Of a DNA stretch of 61,784 nucleotides, positions 53,872-61,784 are shown piece by piece. A program made the translations under genes and the position numbers. Origin of the DNA: Hyphomicrobiales bacterium (GTDB taxonomy: Bacteria > Pseudomonadota > Alphaproteobacteria > Rhizobiales > JAJFHC01); the NCBI GenBank assembly GCA_021775835.1, contig JAJFHC010000191.1, positions 1 through 61,784 of the forward strand, written 5' to 3'. Every line of letters starts with the position of its first letter. Position 1 is the first letter of the stretch. A model generated the notes under the pieces. It saw nothing but the letters and a program-made list of their open reading frames with translations, did not search any database and was not told the origin of the DNA.

Positions 53872-54327
53872 ATGAGCGGGGGCAAACCAATTCGTATTCT
53901 TATTGCAGATGACGATGCCGATGACCGGATGCTGATCGGGGATGCCCTCGAGGAAGCACGGTTGAAAAATCCGGTCGATTTCGTGGAAGACGGCGTCGAA
54001 CTCATGGATTATCTGAAACATGAGGGAAAGTATGCCCACCTGACAGAGGAGTTCCTGCCAGGCATTATCCTGCTCGACCTGAACATGCCAAGAAAAGACG
54101 GTCGGACCGTTTTGAAGGAGATCCGCGCCGACGAGAACCTGCGGCGCATTCCCATTGTCGTCCTGACGACCTCGAAATCCGAAGAGGACATCCTTCGGAC
54201 GTATAATCTCGGTGTGAATTCATTCATTACAAAACCGGTCACATTCGATGGGCTGGTCGAGGTGATCCAGGTGCTCAGCAAATACTGGATTGAGATCGTT
54301 GCACTGCCACAGGAAGATTACGGCTAA
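53872..54327 (+). CDS. Single-domain response regulator (Rcp1-like)
   Basis: A stand-alone receiver of 151 residues with no output domain. The acidic pocket is ADDDADD, the phosphoacceptor is D69 in LLDLNMPRKDG, the switch threonine is in VVLTTSKSEED and the lysine is in ITKPVTF. The extended form with DFVEDGVELMDYLKHEGKYA is that of Rcp1, the partner of cyanobacterial Cph1-type kinases. It follows the kinase by five bases, so the pair is surely cognate. It may pass phosphate on to another receiver or act through protein contact. Confidence 0.93.
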   Translation: MSGGKPIRILIADDDADDRMLIGDALEEARLKNPVDFVEDGVELMDYLKHEGKYAHLTEEFLPGIILLDLNMPRKDGRTVLKEIRADENLRRIPIVVLTTSKSEEDILRTYNLGVNSFITKPVTFDGLVEVIQVLSKYWIEIVALPQEDYG

Positions 54328-54580
54328 TCAGACATGCTTCCCGCCAACCCAGTCTTATGGTGGGGTTGTCTCATGAACTTTGACGGGCGCTTCAACTCTC
54401 GGCACGAAGTTCCTGATTGAAAAGCCGTAGTCGGCACAGGGCCAGAGTTTGCCGTCAATTGGATCGCGTGTTTCCACTTTGTTAAGCACGATCGCCAAAT
54501 GGGCGTTACGTTTACAGAATTCACATCCTCGTGCGGTATCTTGCTCATAACAAGAGCTGGACCACACCGGGGGCTGGACT

Positions 54581-56614
54581 GTGGAAAACGAACCATTAAA
54601 GATTCTCGTACTCGATGACGACGAAGACGATACGTATCTGATTTGCGATACGATCGAATCGCAGTCTGAAACCGACTACATCATAAGTGTATCTCACAAT
54701 CCGTCCGAAGCGGCTGAAATGCTTCGGAAAAATCCTTTTGATATTGTTCTGTGCGACTATCTCATGGGAGCCACCAGCGGCATCGACTTCATTAAGAAGA
54801 TGCGGTCAGAAGGCATTGATACACCTATCATTTTGCTGACGGGAATGGGAACCGGCACGGCTGATCAGGCTGCACTGGAGGCCGGGGCTTCCGACTTCAT
54901 TTCAAAGATTAACGTCACACCGGAAGTTATTGACCGGGCCATTCGCTATTCGATTGCCAACGCGGAACGTCAAAGGCTGTTCCAGACCGTTCTGGACAAC
55001 GTCAATGCGGCGGTTGTGCTGGTCGATGACGATTACCGGCCTACCCTGTGGAATCCGGAGTTCACGGAACTCGCGGCCTTTTATGCCAAGATCAATGACG
55101 AACAAGCCTCAGTCGACACCTTCACAACGCAGATGGTGAAAAGCGACCGGATCGTCACGATCAAGGATCGGGTGCTGGAGAAGAAGGTTTCCAACACATC
55201 CAACAACAGCGTCGTCATCATCCTTCACGACGTGACGGAACACGTGGAAGCTTTACGGGAACGGGAGGCTGCGGAGAAACGCGCGGCCCATCTTGCGATG
55301 TACTGTTCGATGACCGGACTGCCAAACCGCAACGCCTTTTCTGAACGCATCGATCGGGAGATCGCGGAGGCCGAGGCCGATGGCCGGGAGTTCTATCTGC
55401 TGAACCTCGACCTCAACAAGTTCAAGGCGGTGAACGACATCTACGGGCATTACATGGGAGACCAGTTACTCAACGAGGTTTCCCGCCGCCTCGTGACATG
55501 TTGCGGAAATGACGATTACATCGCGCGCCTTGGCGGCGATGAGTTCATGGCAATACAAAAAAAACTGCCAGGCGATCCGATCATTCCCTCCCTTGCCAAA
55601 CGTATTGCAGAAAGCGTCAACGATTCAATTTCGCTCGATGACATGCTGGTGGAAACAGGCGTTAGCATTGGCGTCGCCGTCTACCCGCACCACGGCCGTA
55701 CTTCCGAAGAGCTGATGTCCAACGCAGACGTCGCAATGTACCGAGCCAAGGCAGACCCACTGCACCGCATCTACGCCTTTGACGAGGCAATGGACAAGAA
55801 CGTCCGACTGAAAAGACAGATCGGTCAGGAACTCCGCAAGGCGATCGAGAAGTTCGAACTTGATGTTCATTTCCAGCCTCAGGCAGATATGCTGAAGGGC
55901 ACGATCACGGGCTTCGAGGCACTGGCGCGCTGGAACCACAAGCAGTTCGGCCCGATCCCGCCCTCGACCTTCATTCCGATTGCCGAAGACAACGGGCTGA
56001 TTACGCAACTTGGCGAACTGGTGTTGATCCGGGCCTGTGAAATTGCCGCGGCCTGGGAGACTCCCTGCAAAGTTGCGGTCAACATATCGCCGGTCCAGAT
56101 TCGCCATGTGGACCTGGTGGAGCTGGTTCAGTCAGTCCTGATCAAGACAGGCCTTTCACCCAGCCGCCTGGAACTCGAAATTACCGAAAGCGTGCTCATC
56201 GAAGATACCAATCGCGCGCTTCACGTCTTGCGCGGCATAAAGAACCTTGGCGTATCCATCGCCCTGGACGACTTTGGGACCGGATACTCGTCCCTGTCCA
56301 CGATGATTTCGTTCCCCTTCGACAAGATCAAGATTGACCGGTCCTTTGTCGATAGTTTTGCCCGGAATCATCAGGCGGCCGTCATTACACGTGCCATGAT
56401 AAACATGGCGCAGCAGCTTGATTACCGTATCATCGCAGAAGGTGTCGAAACCAACGATCAGGTGGAGTTCCTGCTCAAGGAAGGCTGTCACGAAATGCAG
56501 GGGTACCTGATTGGCCGGCCGATAGAACACAGCCAACTGGAATTCACCATCAATCGCGACGAATTCACGTACGAACCTGATACCGTTCGCCTGAAAGAAG
56601 TGTCGGCGGCGTAG
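54581..56614 (+). CDS. REC-PAS-GGDEF-EAL cyclic-di-GMP signalling protein
   Basis: A 677-residue protein combining phosphorelay input with c-di-GMP synthesis and breakdown. The receiver domain (1-125) has D59 in VLCDYLMG; a PAS domain covers about 135-225. The diguanylate cyclase domain has intact LGGDEF (GG at 318-319). The inhibitory RxxD site five residues upstream reads GNDD, so product inhibition is probably lost. The phosphodiesterase domain starts with E446 in FEALARWNH and keeps LEITESV, LDDFGTGYSS, KIDRSFV and AEGVET, so it looks catalytically able. The start is GTG behind GGGGG. It follows the kinase and receiver genes on the same strand after 253 bases and may be their output. Confidence 0.93.
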   Translation: MENEPLKILVLDDDEDDTYLICDTIESQSETDYIISVSHNPSEAAEMLRKNPFDIVLCDYLMGATSGIDFIKKMRSEGIDTPIILLTGMGTGTADQAALEAGASDFISKINVTPEVIDRAIRYSIANAERQRLFQTVLDNVNAAVVLVDDDYRPTLWNPEFTELAAFYAKINDEQASVDTFTTQMVKSDRIVTIKDRVLEKKVSNTSNNSVVIILHDVTEHVEALREREAAEKRAAHLAMYCSMTGLPNRNAFSERIDREIAEAEADGREFYLLNLDLNKFKAVNDIYGHYMGDQLLNEVSRRLVTCCGNDDYIARLGGDEFMAIQKKLPGDPIIPSLAKRIAESVNDSISLDDMLVETGVSIGVAVYPHHGRTSEELMSNADVAMYRAKADPLHRIYAFDEAMDKNVRLKRQIGQELRKAIEKFELDVHFQPQADMLKGTITGFEALARWNHKQFGPIPPSTFIPIAEDNGLITQLGELVLIRACEIAAAWETPCKVAVNISPVQIRHVDLVELVQSVLIKTGLSPSRLELEITESVLIEDTNRALHVLRGIKNLGVSIALDDFGTGYSSLSTMISFPFDKIKIDRSFVDSFARNHQAAVITRAMINMAQQLDYRIIAEGVETNDQVEFLLKEGCHEMQGYLIGRPIEHSQLEFTINRDEFTYEPDTVRLKEVSAA

Positions 56615-56752
56615 GGTCCAGGATATCATCCGACCACACTGAACCACTTCGCAGGTTTTCCTGTTGATATTCCGTCGGCAATCCAAATTCGGAATGTCTT
56701 TTCCCATGGGAGAAGTACGTCGACGGGGAAAAGTATTTCTCACCCTTCCATT

Positions 56753-56860
56753 GTCATCCTTGCCCGCGTGAAACGGGGGTGAGGATCTATTCGCAATGGC
56801 CATAGCCGGCAGAACCGCCCAAGGATCCTCGGCCCCGCCCACGGCGTGACCAAGGATGAC
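56753..56860. repeat. Inverted pair of REP-like palindromic elements
   Basis: The first element (56753-56787, plus strand) begins GTCATCCTTG and ends GAGGATC with a GC-rich imperfect stem between. The second (56823-56860) is the same design on the minus strand, again GTCATCCTTG to GAGGATC. The inner sequences differ. Two REPs in opposite orientation resemble a BIME of the kind scattered through proteobacterial intergenic regions. Confidence 0.55.
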
Positions 56861-57029
56861 TGAATGGGACTGGAGCAACATCCGACCACGCTGAATCAAG
56901 CTGGTCAATTTTTCGCGTCCGTTGGCAAGGGGAAGTTTCCCGCCATGGTCTGGTTGACCACAAGAGGGGCGTAACGCGGTCCGACGGGCGCGAAAAACCG
57001 GCCTGATTGAACGCGAATAGACGCAGATC

Positions 57030-57065
57030 AAAAAAGCACCCGCCCACCGACTGGCGGGCAGGTGC
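57030..57065 (-). terminator. Rho-independent terminator of serA
   Basis: On the minus strand a GC-rich stem (GCACC...GGTGC and GCCCGCC...GGGCGGG parts) is followed directly by six T residues. It begins 18 bases after the serA stop codon. This is the clearest intrinsic terminator in the window. Confidence 0.88.
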
Positions 57066-57082
57066 GTTACTGATCGTCTGAC

Positions 57083-58681
57083 TTACGAAGCGACGTCGAA
57101 TTCCAGGGATCTTGCCTGTTCGAACATGCCGCCTTCGCGCAGTTTCTTGAGCAGCATCGGATGTGCCGGCGCGTCCAGCTTCAACAGGGCAATGGCGTCT
57201 CCGCCGGGCCGGTCACGCCCAAGCTGGAAGTTGGCGATATTGACCGCCGCCTTGCCACATTCGCTTCCCAGGGTACCGATGAAACCGGGAAGATCCCGGT
57301 TGGATGTGTAGAGCATGTAGCGGCCAATGTCGGCGTCGACCGTGATGTCCTTGATCTGAATGAACCGCGGTTTTCCGTCGGAGAATACCGTGCCGGCAAT
57401 CGAACGGTTGCCCTTCTCGGTGGAAACCTTGAGCTTGATGAAGCTGTCGAAGACCTCTGTCTGGTCACGGGTGGTTTCCGAAATTCGGATACCGCGCTCC
57501 TTTGCCCGGATGGGCGCCGAAACCATGTTGACCTCGGCAACCTGGGGCTTGATCAGGCCGGCAATCGCGGCACAGGTCAGAGCCGTGGTGTTCATACCGG
57601 CGACGGCACCGTCAAAGATGATTTCCACCTTCTTGATCGGTGCATCCGTGACCTGACCGATAAAGGCGCCCAGGTGTTCCGCCAGTTTTACGAATGGCAA
57701 CAGTTTTGGGGCTTCCTCCGCCGTGATCGACGGCATGTTCAGCGCATTGCTGACCGCGCCGCTGACCAGATATTCCGACAGTTGCTCGGCGACCTGGACT
57801 GCCACGTTTTCCTGCGCTTCCGTGGTCGACGCTCCCAGATGCGGGGTGCATACCACGTTCGGCAGATTGAACAGCGGGCTTGCTTCGGCCGGTTCCTGCT
57901 CAAAGACATCGAAGGCAGCACCGGCGACTTTTCCAGACTTTATCGCCTCGGCGACATCCGCCTCGACCACCAGGCCGCCACGGGCGCAGTTGATGATGCG
58001 TACGCCTTTCTTCATCTTCGAAATCGCCTTGGCGTCAATGATGTTGCGGGTCTTGTCCGTCAACGGCACATGGAGGGTAATGAAATCGGCCTTGGAGAAC
58101 ATCTTGCCCAAAGGCGCCTTTTCAATGCCCAGCTGATCGGCCCTTTCCTGTGACAGGAACGGGTCATAAGCGACAACCTTCATTTTGAGACCGCGGGCGC
58201 GTTCCGCAACGATGGTTCCGATGTTGCCGCAACCGATCAACCCCAGGGTCTTGCCGGTCACCTCGACACCCATGAACTTGCTCTTCTCCCATTTACCAGC
58301 CTGTGTCGAGACATCGGCGGCCGGGATCTGCCTGGCGCAGGCCAGCATCAGGGTCACCGCGTGTTCTGCCGTCGTCACTGAATTGCCGAAGGGCGTATTC
58401 ATCACCACAATTCCCCGGCGCGATGCGGCCGGGATATCCACATTGTCGACGCCAATACCTGCCCGGCCCACGACCTTCAGATTGGTGGCAGCCGCAATGA
58501 CATCCTCGGTGACCTTGGTTGCCGACCGAATTGCCAGACCATCGTACTCACCGATGATCTCGAGCAACTTGGATTTGTCCTTGCCAACTTCCGGCATAAA
58601 ATCAACATCGACGCCGTGATCGCGGAAGATCCGCAAGGCGGATTCTGACAACTTGTCGGAAACGAGTACGCGATGGGTCAT
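57083..58681 (-). CDS. serA: D-3-phosphoglycerate dehydrogenase
   Basis: The first enzyme of serine biosynthesis, oxidising 3-phosphoglycerate to 3-phosphohydroxypyruvate with NAD; 532 residues, the long SerA type. The Rossmann motif is GLIGCGNIGTIVAERARGLK, catalytic regions are INCARGGLVVE (Arg) and HLGASTTEAQENVA (His), and the C-terminal part holds the intervening ASB domain and an ACT domain (YTSNRDLPGFIGTLG), which normally mediates serine feedback. It lies 85 bases after serC on the same strand, so the two form a serC-serA operon. Confidence 0.96.
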   Translation of the reverse strand: MTHRVLVSDKLSESALRIFRDHGVDVDFMPEVGKDKSKLLEIIGEYDGLAIRSATKVTEDVIAAATNLKVVGRAGIGVDNVDIPAASRRGIVVMNTPFGNSVTTAEHAVTLMLACARQIPAADVSTQAGKWEKSKFMGVEVTGKTLGLIGCGNIGTIVAERARGLKMKVVAYDPFLSQERADQLGIEKAPLGKMFSKADFITLHVPLTDKTRNIIDAKAISKMKKGVRIINCARGGLVVEADVAEAIKSGKVAGAAFDVFEQEPAEASPLFNLPNVVCTPHLGASTTEAQENVAVQVAEQLSEYLVSGAVSNALNMPSITAEEAPKLLPFVKLAEHLGAFIGQVTDAPIKKVEIIFDGAVAGMNTTALTCAAIAGLIKPQVAEVNMVSAPIRAKERGIRISETTRDQTEVFDSFIKLKVSTEKGNRSIAGTVFSDGKPRFIQIKDITVDADIGRYMLYTSNRDLPGFIGTLGSECGKAAVNIANFQLGRDRPGGDAIALLKLDAPAHPMLLKKLREGGMFEQARSLEFDVAS

Positions 58682-58766
58682 GATTTCCTCTTTCGTATTT
58701 CTGGTTGCCCGCCTTATTGGCCGGGTTCTTGGTTCAAGCTTCTGTAATTATTGGTATCTTGCCTGA

Positions 58767-59942
58767 TCAGGCCGCAATCTTTCGAGCGAGGTTTTGAGAT
58801 GCAAAAGCCCAGTCGAGCCATGGCATAAGGGCTTCAAGATCTGATTTTTCTACTGTCGCACCACACCAGATCCGGAATCCTGCCGGCGCATCACGGTAGG
58901 CGCCAATGTCATAAGCCACGCCTTCGTCTTCCAGCATTTTCGCCATTGACTTCGCAAAAGCACTTCGCCCCGCAGAGTCAAGCGCCAGAAATTCCGGCGC
59001 CGTGATGGTCAGACACACTGACGTTGTCGAGCGGGTTTCGGGAACAACGGCCAGATTCTGGATCCAGTCGGTCCGTTCGACGAAGTCTTCGACCACCGCG
59101 TAGTTTTCGTTTGCCTTTTGGATCAGTCCATTGAGGCCACCGACCGAACGGGCCCAGTTCAGGGCGTCCAGATAATCCTCGACGCAAAGCATCGACGGTG
59201 TGTTTATGGTTGCGCCTTCAAATATGCCTTCAATCAGTTTGCCGCCCTTGGTCAAACGGAAGATCTTGGGCAGCGGCCATGCCGGTGCATAGGACTCGAG
59301 GCGCGCGACCGCCCGGGGCGACAACACCAGAATTCCATGGGCGGCTTCCCCGCCGAGGACCTTCTGCCAGGAGAAAGTCACCACATCGAGTTTGAGAAAA
59401 TCCAGTTGCTGGGCAAAGGCTGCAGACGTTGCGTCGCAGATCGTCAGGCCGGCCCGATCGTCGGGTATGAACGCGGCGCTGGGAACCCGAACGCCCGACG
59501 TCGTTCCATTCCAGGTGAACACCACGTCCCGATCGAAATCGATTTGGCTGAGATCCGGCAGATGACCATAGTCGGCTTCTATCCGGCGGACGTCTTCCAG
59601 CTTCAACTGGTTGACCACGTCACTGACCCAACCCGAGCCGAAACTCTCCCAGGCAACCATGTCGACACCGCGGGCACCAAGGAGAGACCACAAAGCCATC
59701 TCCACGGCCCCGGTATCCGATGCCGGGACGATAGCAATGCGGTAGCCGTCAGGAACTTCGAGAATCTCACGGGTATGGTCGATCGCCTGCTTCAGACGGG
59801 ATTTGCCAATACTGGCACGGTGAGAGCGGCCCAGCACCGCTTCGGAAAGCCCATCAAGTGTCCAGCCGGGACGTTTACTACACGGACCTGAGGAGAAATG
59901 TGGATTGGACGGATGGATATCCGGTTTCGAGATTTCAATCAT
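58767..59942 (-). CDS. serC: Phosphoserine aminotransferase
   Basis: A PLP enzyme of 391 residues that converts 3-phosphohydroxypyruvate and glutamate to phosphoserine. The N-terminus ([15 protein letters not shown]) is that of the alphaproteobacterial SerC type. The PLP lysine is in [17 protein letters not shown], and DATSAAFAQ holds the cofactor aspartate. The ribosome site GGAAGG lies nine to ten bases before the ATG and can be paired inside a leader hairpin. It is the first gene of the operon with serA. Confidence 0.95.
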   Translation of the reverse strand: MIEISKPDIHPSNPHFSSGPCSKRPGWTLDGLSEAVLGRSHRASIGKSRLKQAIDHTREILEVPDGYRIAIVPASDTGAVEMALWSLLGARGVDMVAWESFGSGWVSDVVNQLKLEDVRRIEADYGHLPDLSQIDFDRDVVFTWNGTTSGVRVPSAAFIPDDRAGLTICDATSAAFAQQLDFLKLDVVTFSWQKVLGGEAAHGILVLSPRAVARLESYAPAWPLPKIFRLTKGGKLIEGIFEGATINTPSMLCVEDYLDALNWARSVGGLNGLIQKANENYAVVEDFVERTDWIQNLAVVPETRSTTSVCLTITAPEFLALDSAGRSAFAKSMAKMLEDEGVAYDIGAYRDAPAGFRIWCGATVEKSDLEALMPWLDWAFASQNLARKIAA

Positions 59943-60049
59943 GTGGTGTCACCTTCCAGCCTGTTGTGTCGTACAGAGGGAAGGCGCATTCGAGAGCGCA
60001 CGAAAGCGCCCGCTTTCGCGAATGTATCTCATCCATTGCCCCCTGGATG
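59943..60049 (-). promoter_or_regulatory. Structured serC leader, candidate serC RNA motif
   Basis: In the transcribed direction there are three hairpins before serC. The first is CATCCA-GGGGGCAA-TGGATG (60049-60030). The second is CGAAAGC-GGGC-GCTTTCG (60018-60001). In the third (59984-59952) CCTTCC pairs with the ribosome site GGAAGG, with CTGT/ACAG nested inside. The third would block translation of serC. A serC RNA motif is known upstream of alphaproteobacterial serC genes; I did not check this one against its consensus. Confidence 0.5.
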
Positions 60050-60387
60050 TTATGTGCAGCGCGTGCAAACACCGGCCCGAATTCCACCGCGCCTGAACCG
60101 CAAATGCCGCGGTGGCGTAAGGCGGACGCAACCACAGCGATTGCTCTCGCTCTTGATCAAACAGTTGGTTGTCTTGTACCCCAGCTCTTGACCGCTAAGA
60201 CATTTCCCCAGCAATGCTCGTTTAATCATCAACCCCGTGAGCATCGTTAGCTTCGATAAGCTTTGCACAGATGTCTTAAGATTCAGTTTTGGGGAGGGTC
60301 CTTGTCGGATTTGAGTGCGGATTTTTGAGCGGGAGAACGTTGACTCCGCCCACGTATGCACGGATCCTCCGGCCCATTCCTTGCCGC
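59943..60387. other. Intergenic region between formamidase and serC
   Basis: 445 bases without a convincing gene. The 107 bases next to serC form the structured leader listed separately. The rest should contain the serC promoter, but I cannot place it with confidence, and I see no T-rich terminator after the formamidase gene. Confidence 0.6.
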
Positions 60388-61314
60388 CTATTTCTTGAAG
60401 ATCCCAAGCGGCATATGGGCCGACACGATCCAGTTGGGCACGTCGACTATTTCGCTGATATGAAGGTTCGCGGCCACGCTGCACAACACGTAAGCCTGCC
60501 CAGCCGTTAGTCCATGTTCGTCGACGAGCCAGTCGATCATGTAGCGAATGGCGTTTTGCGCATTAACAAAGAGATCGGGACCGTGGGCGCTGGTGCCATA
60601 ATGGCCGGCGGTGTCGGTTCTCGATACCGGGCTTTGGCGCACATACTGCAGTTCCTTGACCGACTTGTCGCGACGCACATCGAATTTCATGGTGACCGTC
60701 ATCGGACACTCGATGCCGGTGCCGCAGACTTCGCCCTGACCTTGGGCTGCATGACAGTCGCCGGTTGAAAAAAGCGCGCCGGGCACCAGGACCGGCAACC
60801 AAAAGGTCGACCCAGTGGTCAAGTCTCGAATGTCGACGTTGCCGCCGTTTATCCGCGGCGGGATCGTATCGAAGCGCCCCGCTTCCTTCAGGGCGACACC
60901 GACGCAACCGGGCATGGGCTCGAACGGCACCACAATGTCGGCAACACCGAAGCGACACTCGTCTCCGGCCAATTCCCAGTGATGAAGGTAGGCCGATTCG
61001 AAATCCTCCGACAACAAGCCAAAGCCCGGTTTGTACGCGGTCCATCCCCATCCCTTGTGTTGCATGTCAAGGATTTCGACCTGCAACGTGTCTCCTGGAT
61101 TTGCGCCGTCGACAAAGACTGAACCGTTCAGGGCGTGAATCAGGCTGCGGTCCACATTCAGGTAGTCGTCGACGCTGGACGCTTTCGAGAGCTGGCCGGA
61201 GGCATCGAGGCATTCAAAGACCACGGTGTCTCCGGGCTCGATCACCAGGCGCGGTGTCACCGAGTTGTCCCAGAAAGGCTGCGTAACACTGTCGTCCAAT
61301 TGATGAATTGTCAT
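60388..61314 (-). CDS. Acetamidase/formamidase family protein
   Basis: A 308-residue amidase of the FmdA/AmdA family that releases ammonia from formamide, acetamide or similar short amides. Family marks are GNVDIRDLTTGSTFWLPV, then VPGALFSTGDCHAAQGQGEV followed by CGTGIE, and the C-terminal VLCSVAANLHISEIVD. Conserved Asp, His and Glu residues in these segments form the metal-dependent active site. The length is somewhat shorter than the 400-residue formamidases and fits the AmdA-like branch. GGGGAT precedes the ATG. It is a single gene on the minus strand upstream of serC with a long gap, so it is probably not part of the serine operon. Confidence 0.92.
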   Translation of the reverse strand: MTIHQLDDSVTQPFWDNSVTPRLVIEPGDTVVFECLDASGQLSKASSVDDYLNVDRSLIHALNGSVFVDGANPGDTLQVEILDMQHKGWGWTAYKPGFGLLSEDFESAYLHHWELAGDECRFGVADIVVPFEPMPGCVGVALKEAGRFDTIPPRINGGNVDIRDLTTGSTFWLPVLVPGALFSTGDCHAAQGQGEVCGTGIECPMTVTMKFDVRRDKSVKELQYVRQSPVSRTDTAGHYGTSAHGPDLFVNAQNAIRYMIDWLVDEHGLTAGQAYVLCSVAANLHISEIVDVPNWIVSAHMPLGIFKK

Positions 61315-61784
61315 CGGTGTATCCCCACTTCGCTGTGTCGCCGAACACGTGCCCGTTGCACACAGAGCACTTTGTGCCGCTTCAATAATCTATCAAGTCT
61401 ATACTTCGCGCCAGATCGAACCGCCAGCAGCAACCTGTTCGAACATGGACCAATCCTTGTTTTCCAGACCATGACCTTCTGGTTGGGGCGGTGCACTGCG
61501 CCACCCGGAGGTGCCCAGCTCTAAAAGATGTTCGCAGTGGAGTTTCAACAGTGTGGCCAAGAGTTCAGCGAACGAAGAGTGTTGTACAGCCTGTGGCGTG
61601 AGCCCTCCGGGTCCCAGGGTCCAAAGGAAAACCTGTCAGTCTACCTTGACAGTCTTACGAGAGAAAACTCCTTCAATACGTCGGCTAACTGATTGATTTT
61701 TAGTAGGGTGAGGTACCCGAGAGATAGGTGACGTTTTGTACCGGACACATGGGTAACACTTTTGGCTTTGCAGGAAGTGTTGAT
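61315..61784. other. Right-edge region without a recognisable gene
   Basis: About 470 bases follow the formamidase start. I find no frame with a ribosome site and protein-like content. The formamidase promoter should lie here. The last 75 bases carry degenerate tandem repeats listed separately. Confidence 0.6.
61713..61757. repeat. Degenerate tandem repeat, period 25, possible insertion-sequence end
   Basis: GTACCCGAGAGATAGGTGAC (61713-61732) and GTACCGGACACATGGGTAAC (61738-61757) match at 15 of 20 positions. Repeats of this style (GTTACCCATGTGTCCGG on the minus strand) remind me of ends of IS481-type elements, but no transposase is in view before the window ends. Confidence 0.35.

Larger units (their letters stand above)
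56615..57082. other. Intergenic region with REP-like palindromes, no gene
   Basis: The 468 bases between the convergent GGDEF-EAL and serA genes contain no convincing coding frame. They hold an inverted pair of REP-like palindromes, a 17-base direct repeat (56627-56643 and 56879-56895, one mismatch) and the serA terminator. Confidence 0.7.

Noticed and set aside
56156..57031. 291-codon minus-strand frame covering the intergenic region and the end of the GGDEF-EAL gene
   Set aside because: Half of it is antisense to the EAL domain and the rest crosses REP-like palindromes. No domain or ribosome site is visible.
57161..58153. 330-codon plus-strand frame opposite serA
   Set aside because: It is antisense to a well-conserved enzyme and its translation has no protein-like features.
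1..61784. tRNA, rRNA, integrase, phage or plasmid genes
   Set aside because: I read for them and saw none that could be supported.

Overview
The window reads as chromosomal DNA of a free-living alphaproteobacterium. The GC content looks high, genes are densely packed on both strands, and the gene set fits that group: a serA/serC pair with a structured leader, TRAP and Pot-type ABC importers, inositol catabolism genes, a giant RTX protein and many cyclase/GGDEF signalling proteins. I see no tRNA, rRNA, CRISPR array, prophage or complete insertion sequence. The group assignment is inference from gene content.

Layout, left to right. (1) 2-17168: the 3' part of a giant FG-GAP/cadherin/RTX secreted protein, followed by a CHASE2 nucleotide cyclase. 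(2) 17321-30621: an LtnD-like dehydrogenase and an acyl-CoA dehydrogenase on the plus strand; ureidoglycolate lyase and a MarR-type regulator on the minus strand; then a nine-gene minus-strand operon made of a Pot-type ABC importer, a GT1 glycosyltransferase, two small cupins, an aldehyde dehydrogenase and a saccharopine-dehydrogenase-like enzyme, with a GntR/FCD regulator upstream. (3) 30855-38339: a sugar-acid/inositol catabolic block (arabinonate-dehydratase-like enzyme, IolG-like, LtnD-like, TIM-barrel isomerase, IolD, IolE). (4) 38352-42176: a cyclase-SARP-TPR regulator and a divergent YcaO protein. (5) 42235-51615: a minus-strand run encoding, in transcription order, a BASS-transporter/SGNH fusion, an MBOAT acyltransferase, an amino acid:[carrier protein] ligase, a carrier protein, a three-part TRAP transporter and a phosphopantetheinyl transferase. 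(6) 51884-56614: a histidine kinase, an Rcp1-like receiver and a REC-PAS-GGDEF-EAL protein. (7) 57083-61314: serA, serC and a formamidase/acetamidase, then about 470 bases with no gene.

The most interesting part is region 5. Its four first genes supply one analogue each of DltA (amino acid activation onto a carrier), DltC (carrier), DltB (MBOAT membrane transferase) and DltD (SGNH-like extracytoplasmic enzyme). The activating enzyme, however, is of the seryl-tRNA-synthetase-like class II type, and the DltD-like domain is fused to a ten-helix bile-acid-symporter-type domain. A phosphopantetheinyl transferase that could prime the carrier lies at the end of the same run. I infer a Gram-negative pathway that places an amino acid on an envelope or exported polymer. 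The TRAP transporter, the YcaO protein and the divergent sensory genes may feed or control it; those links rest only on neighbourhood.
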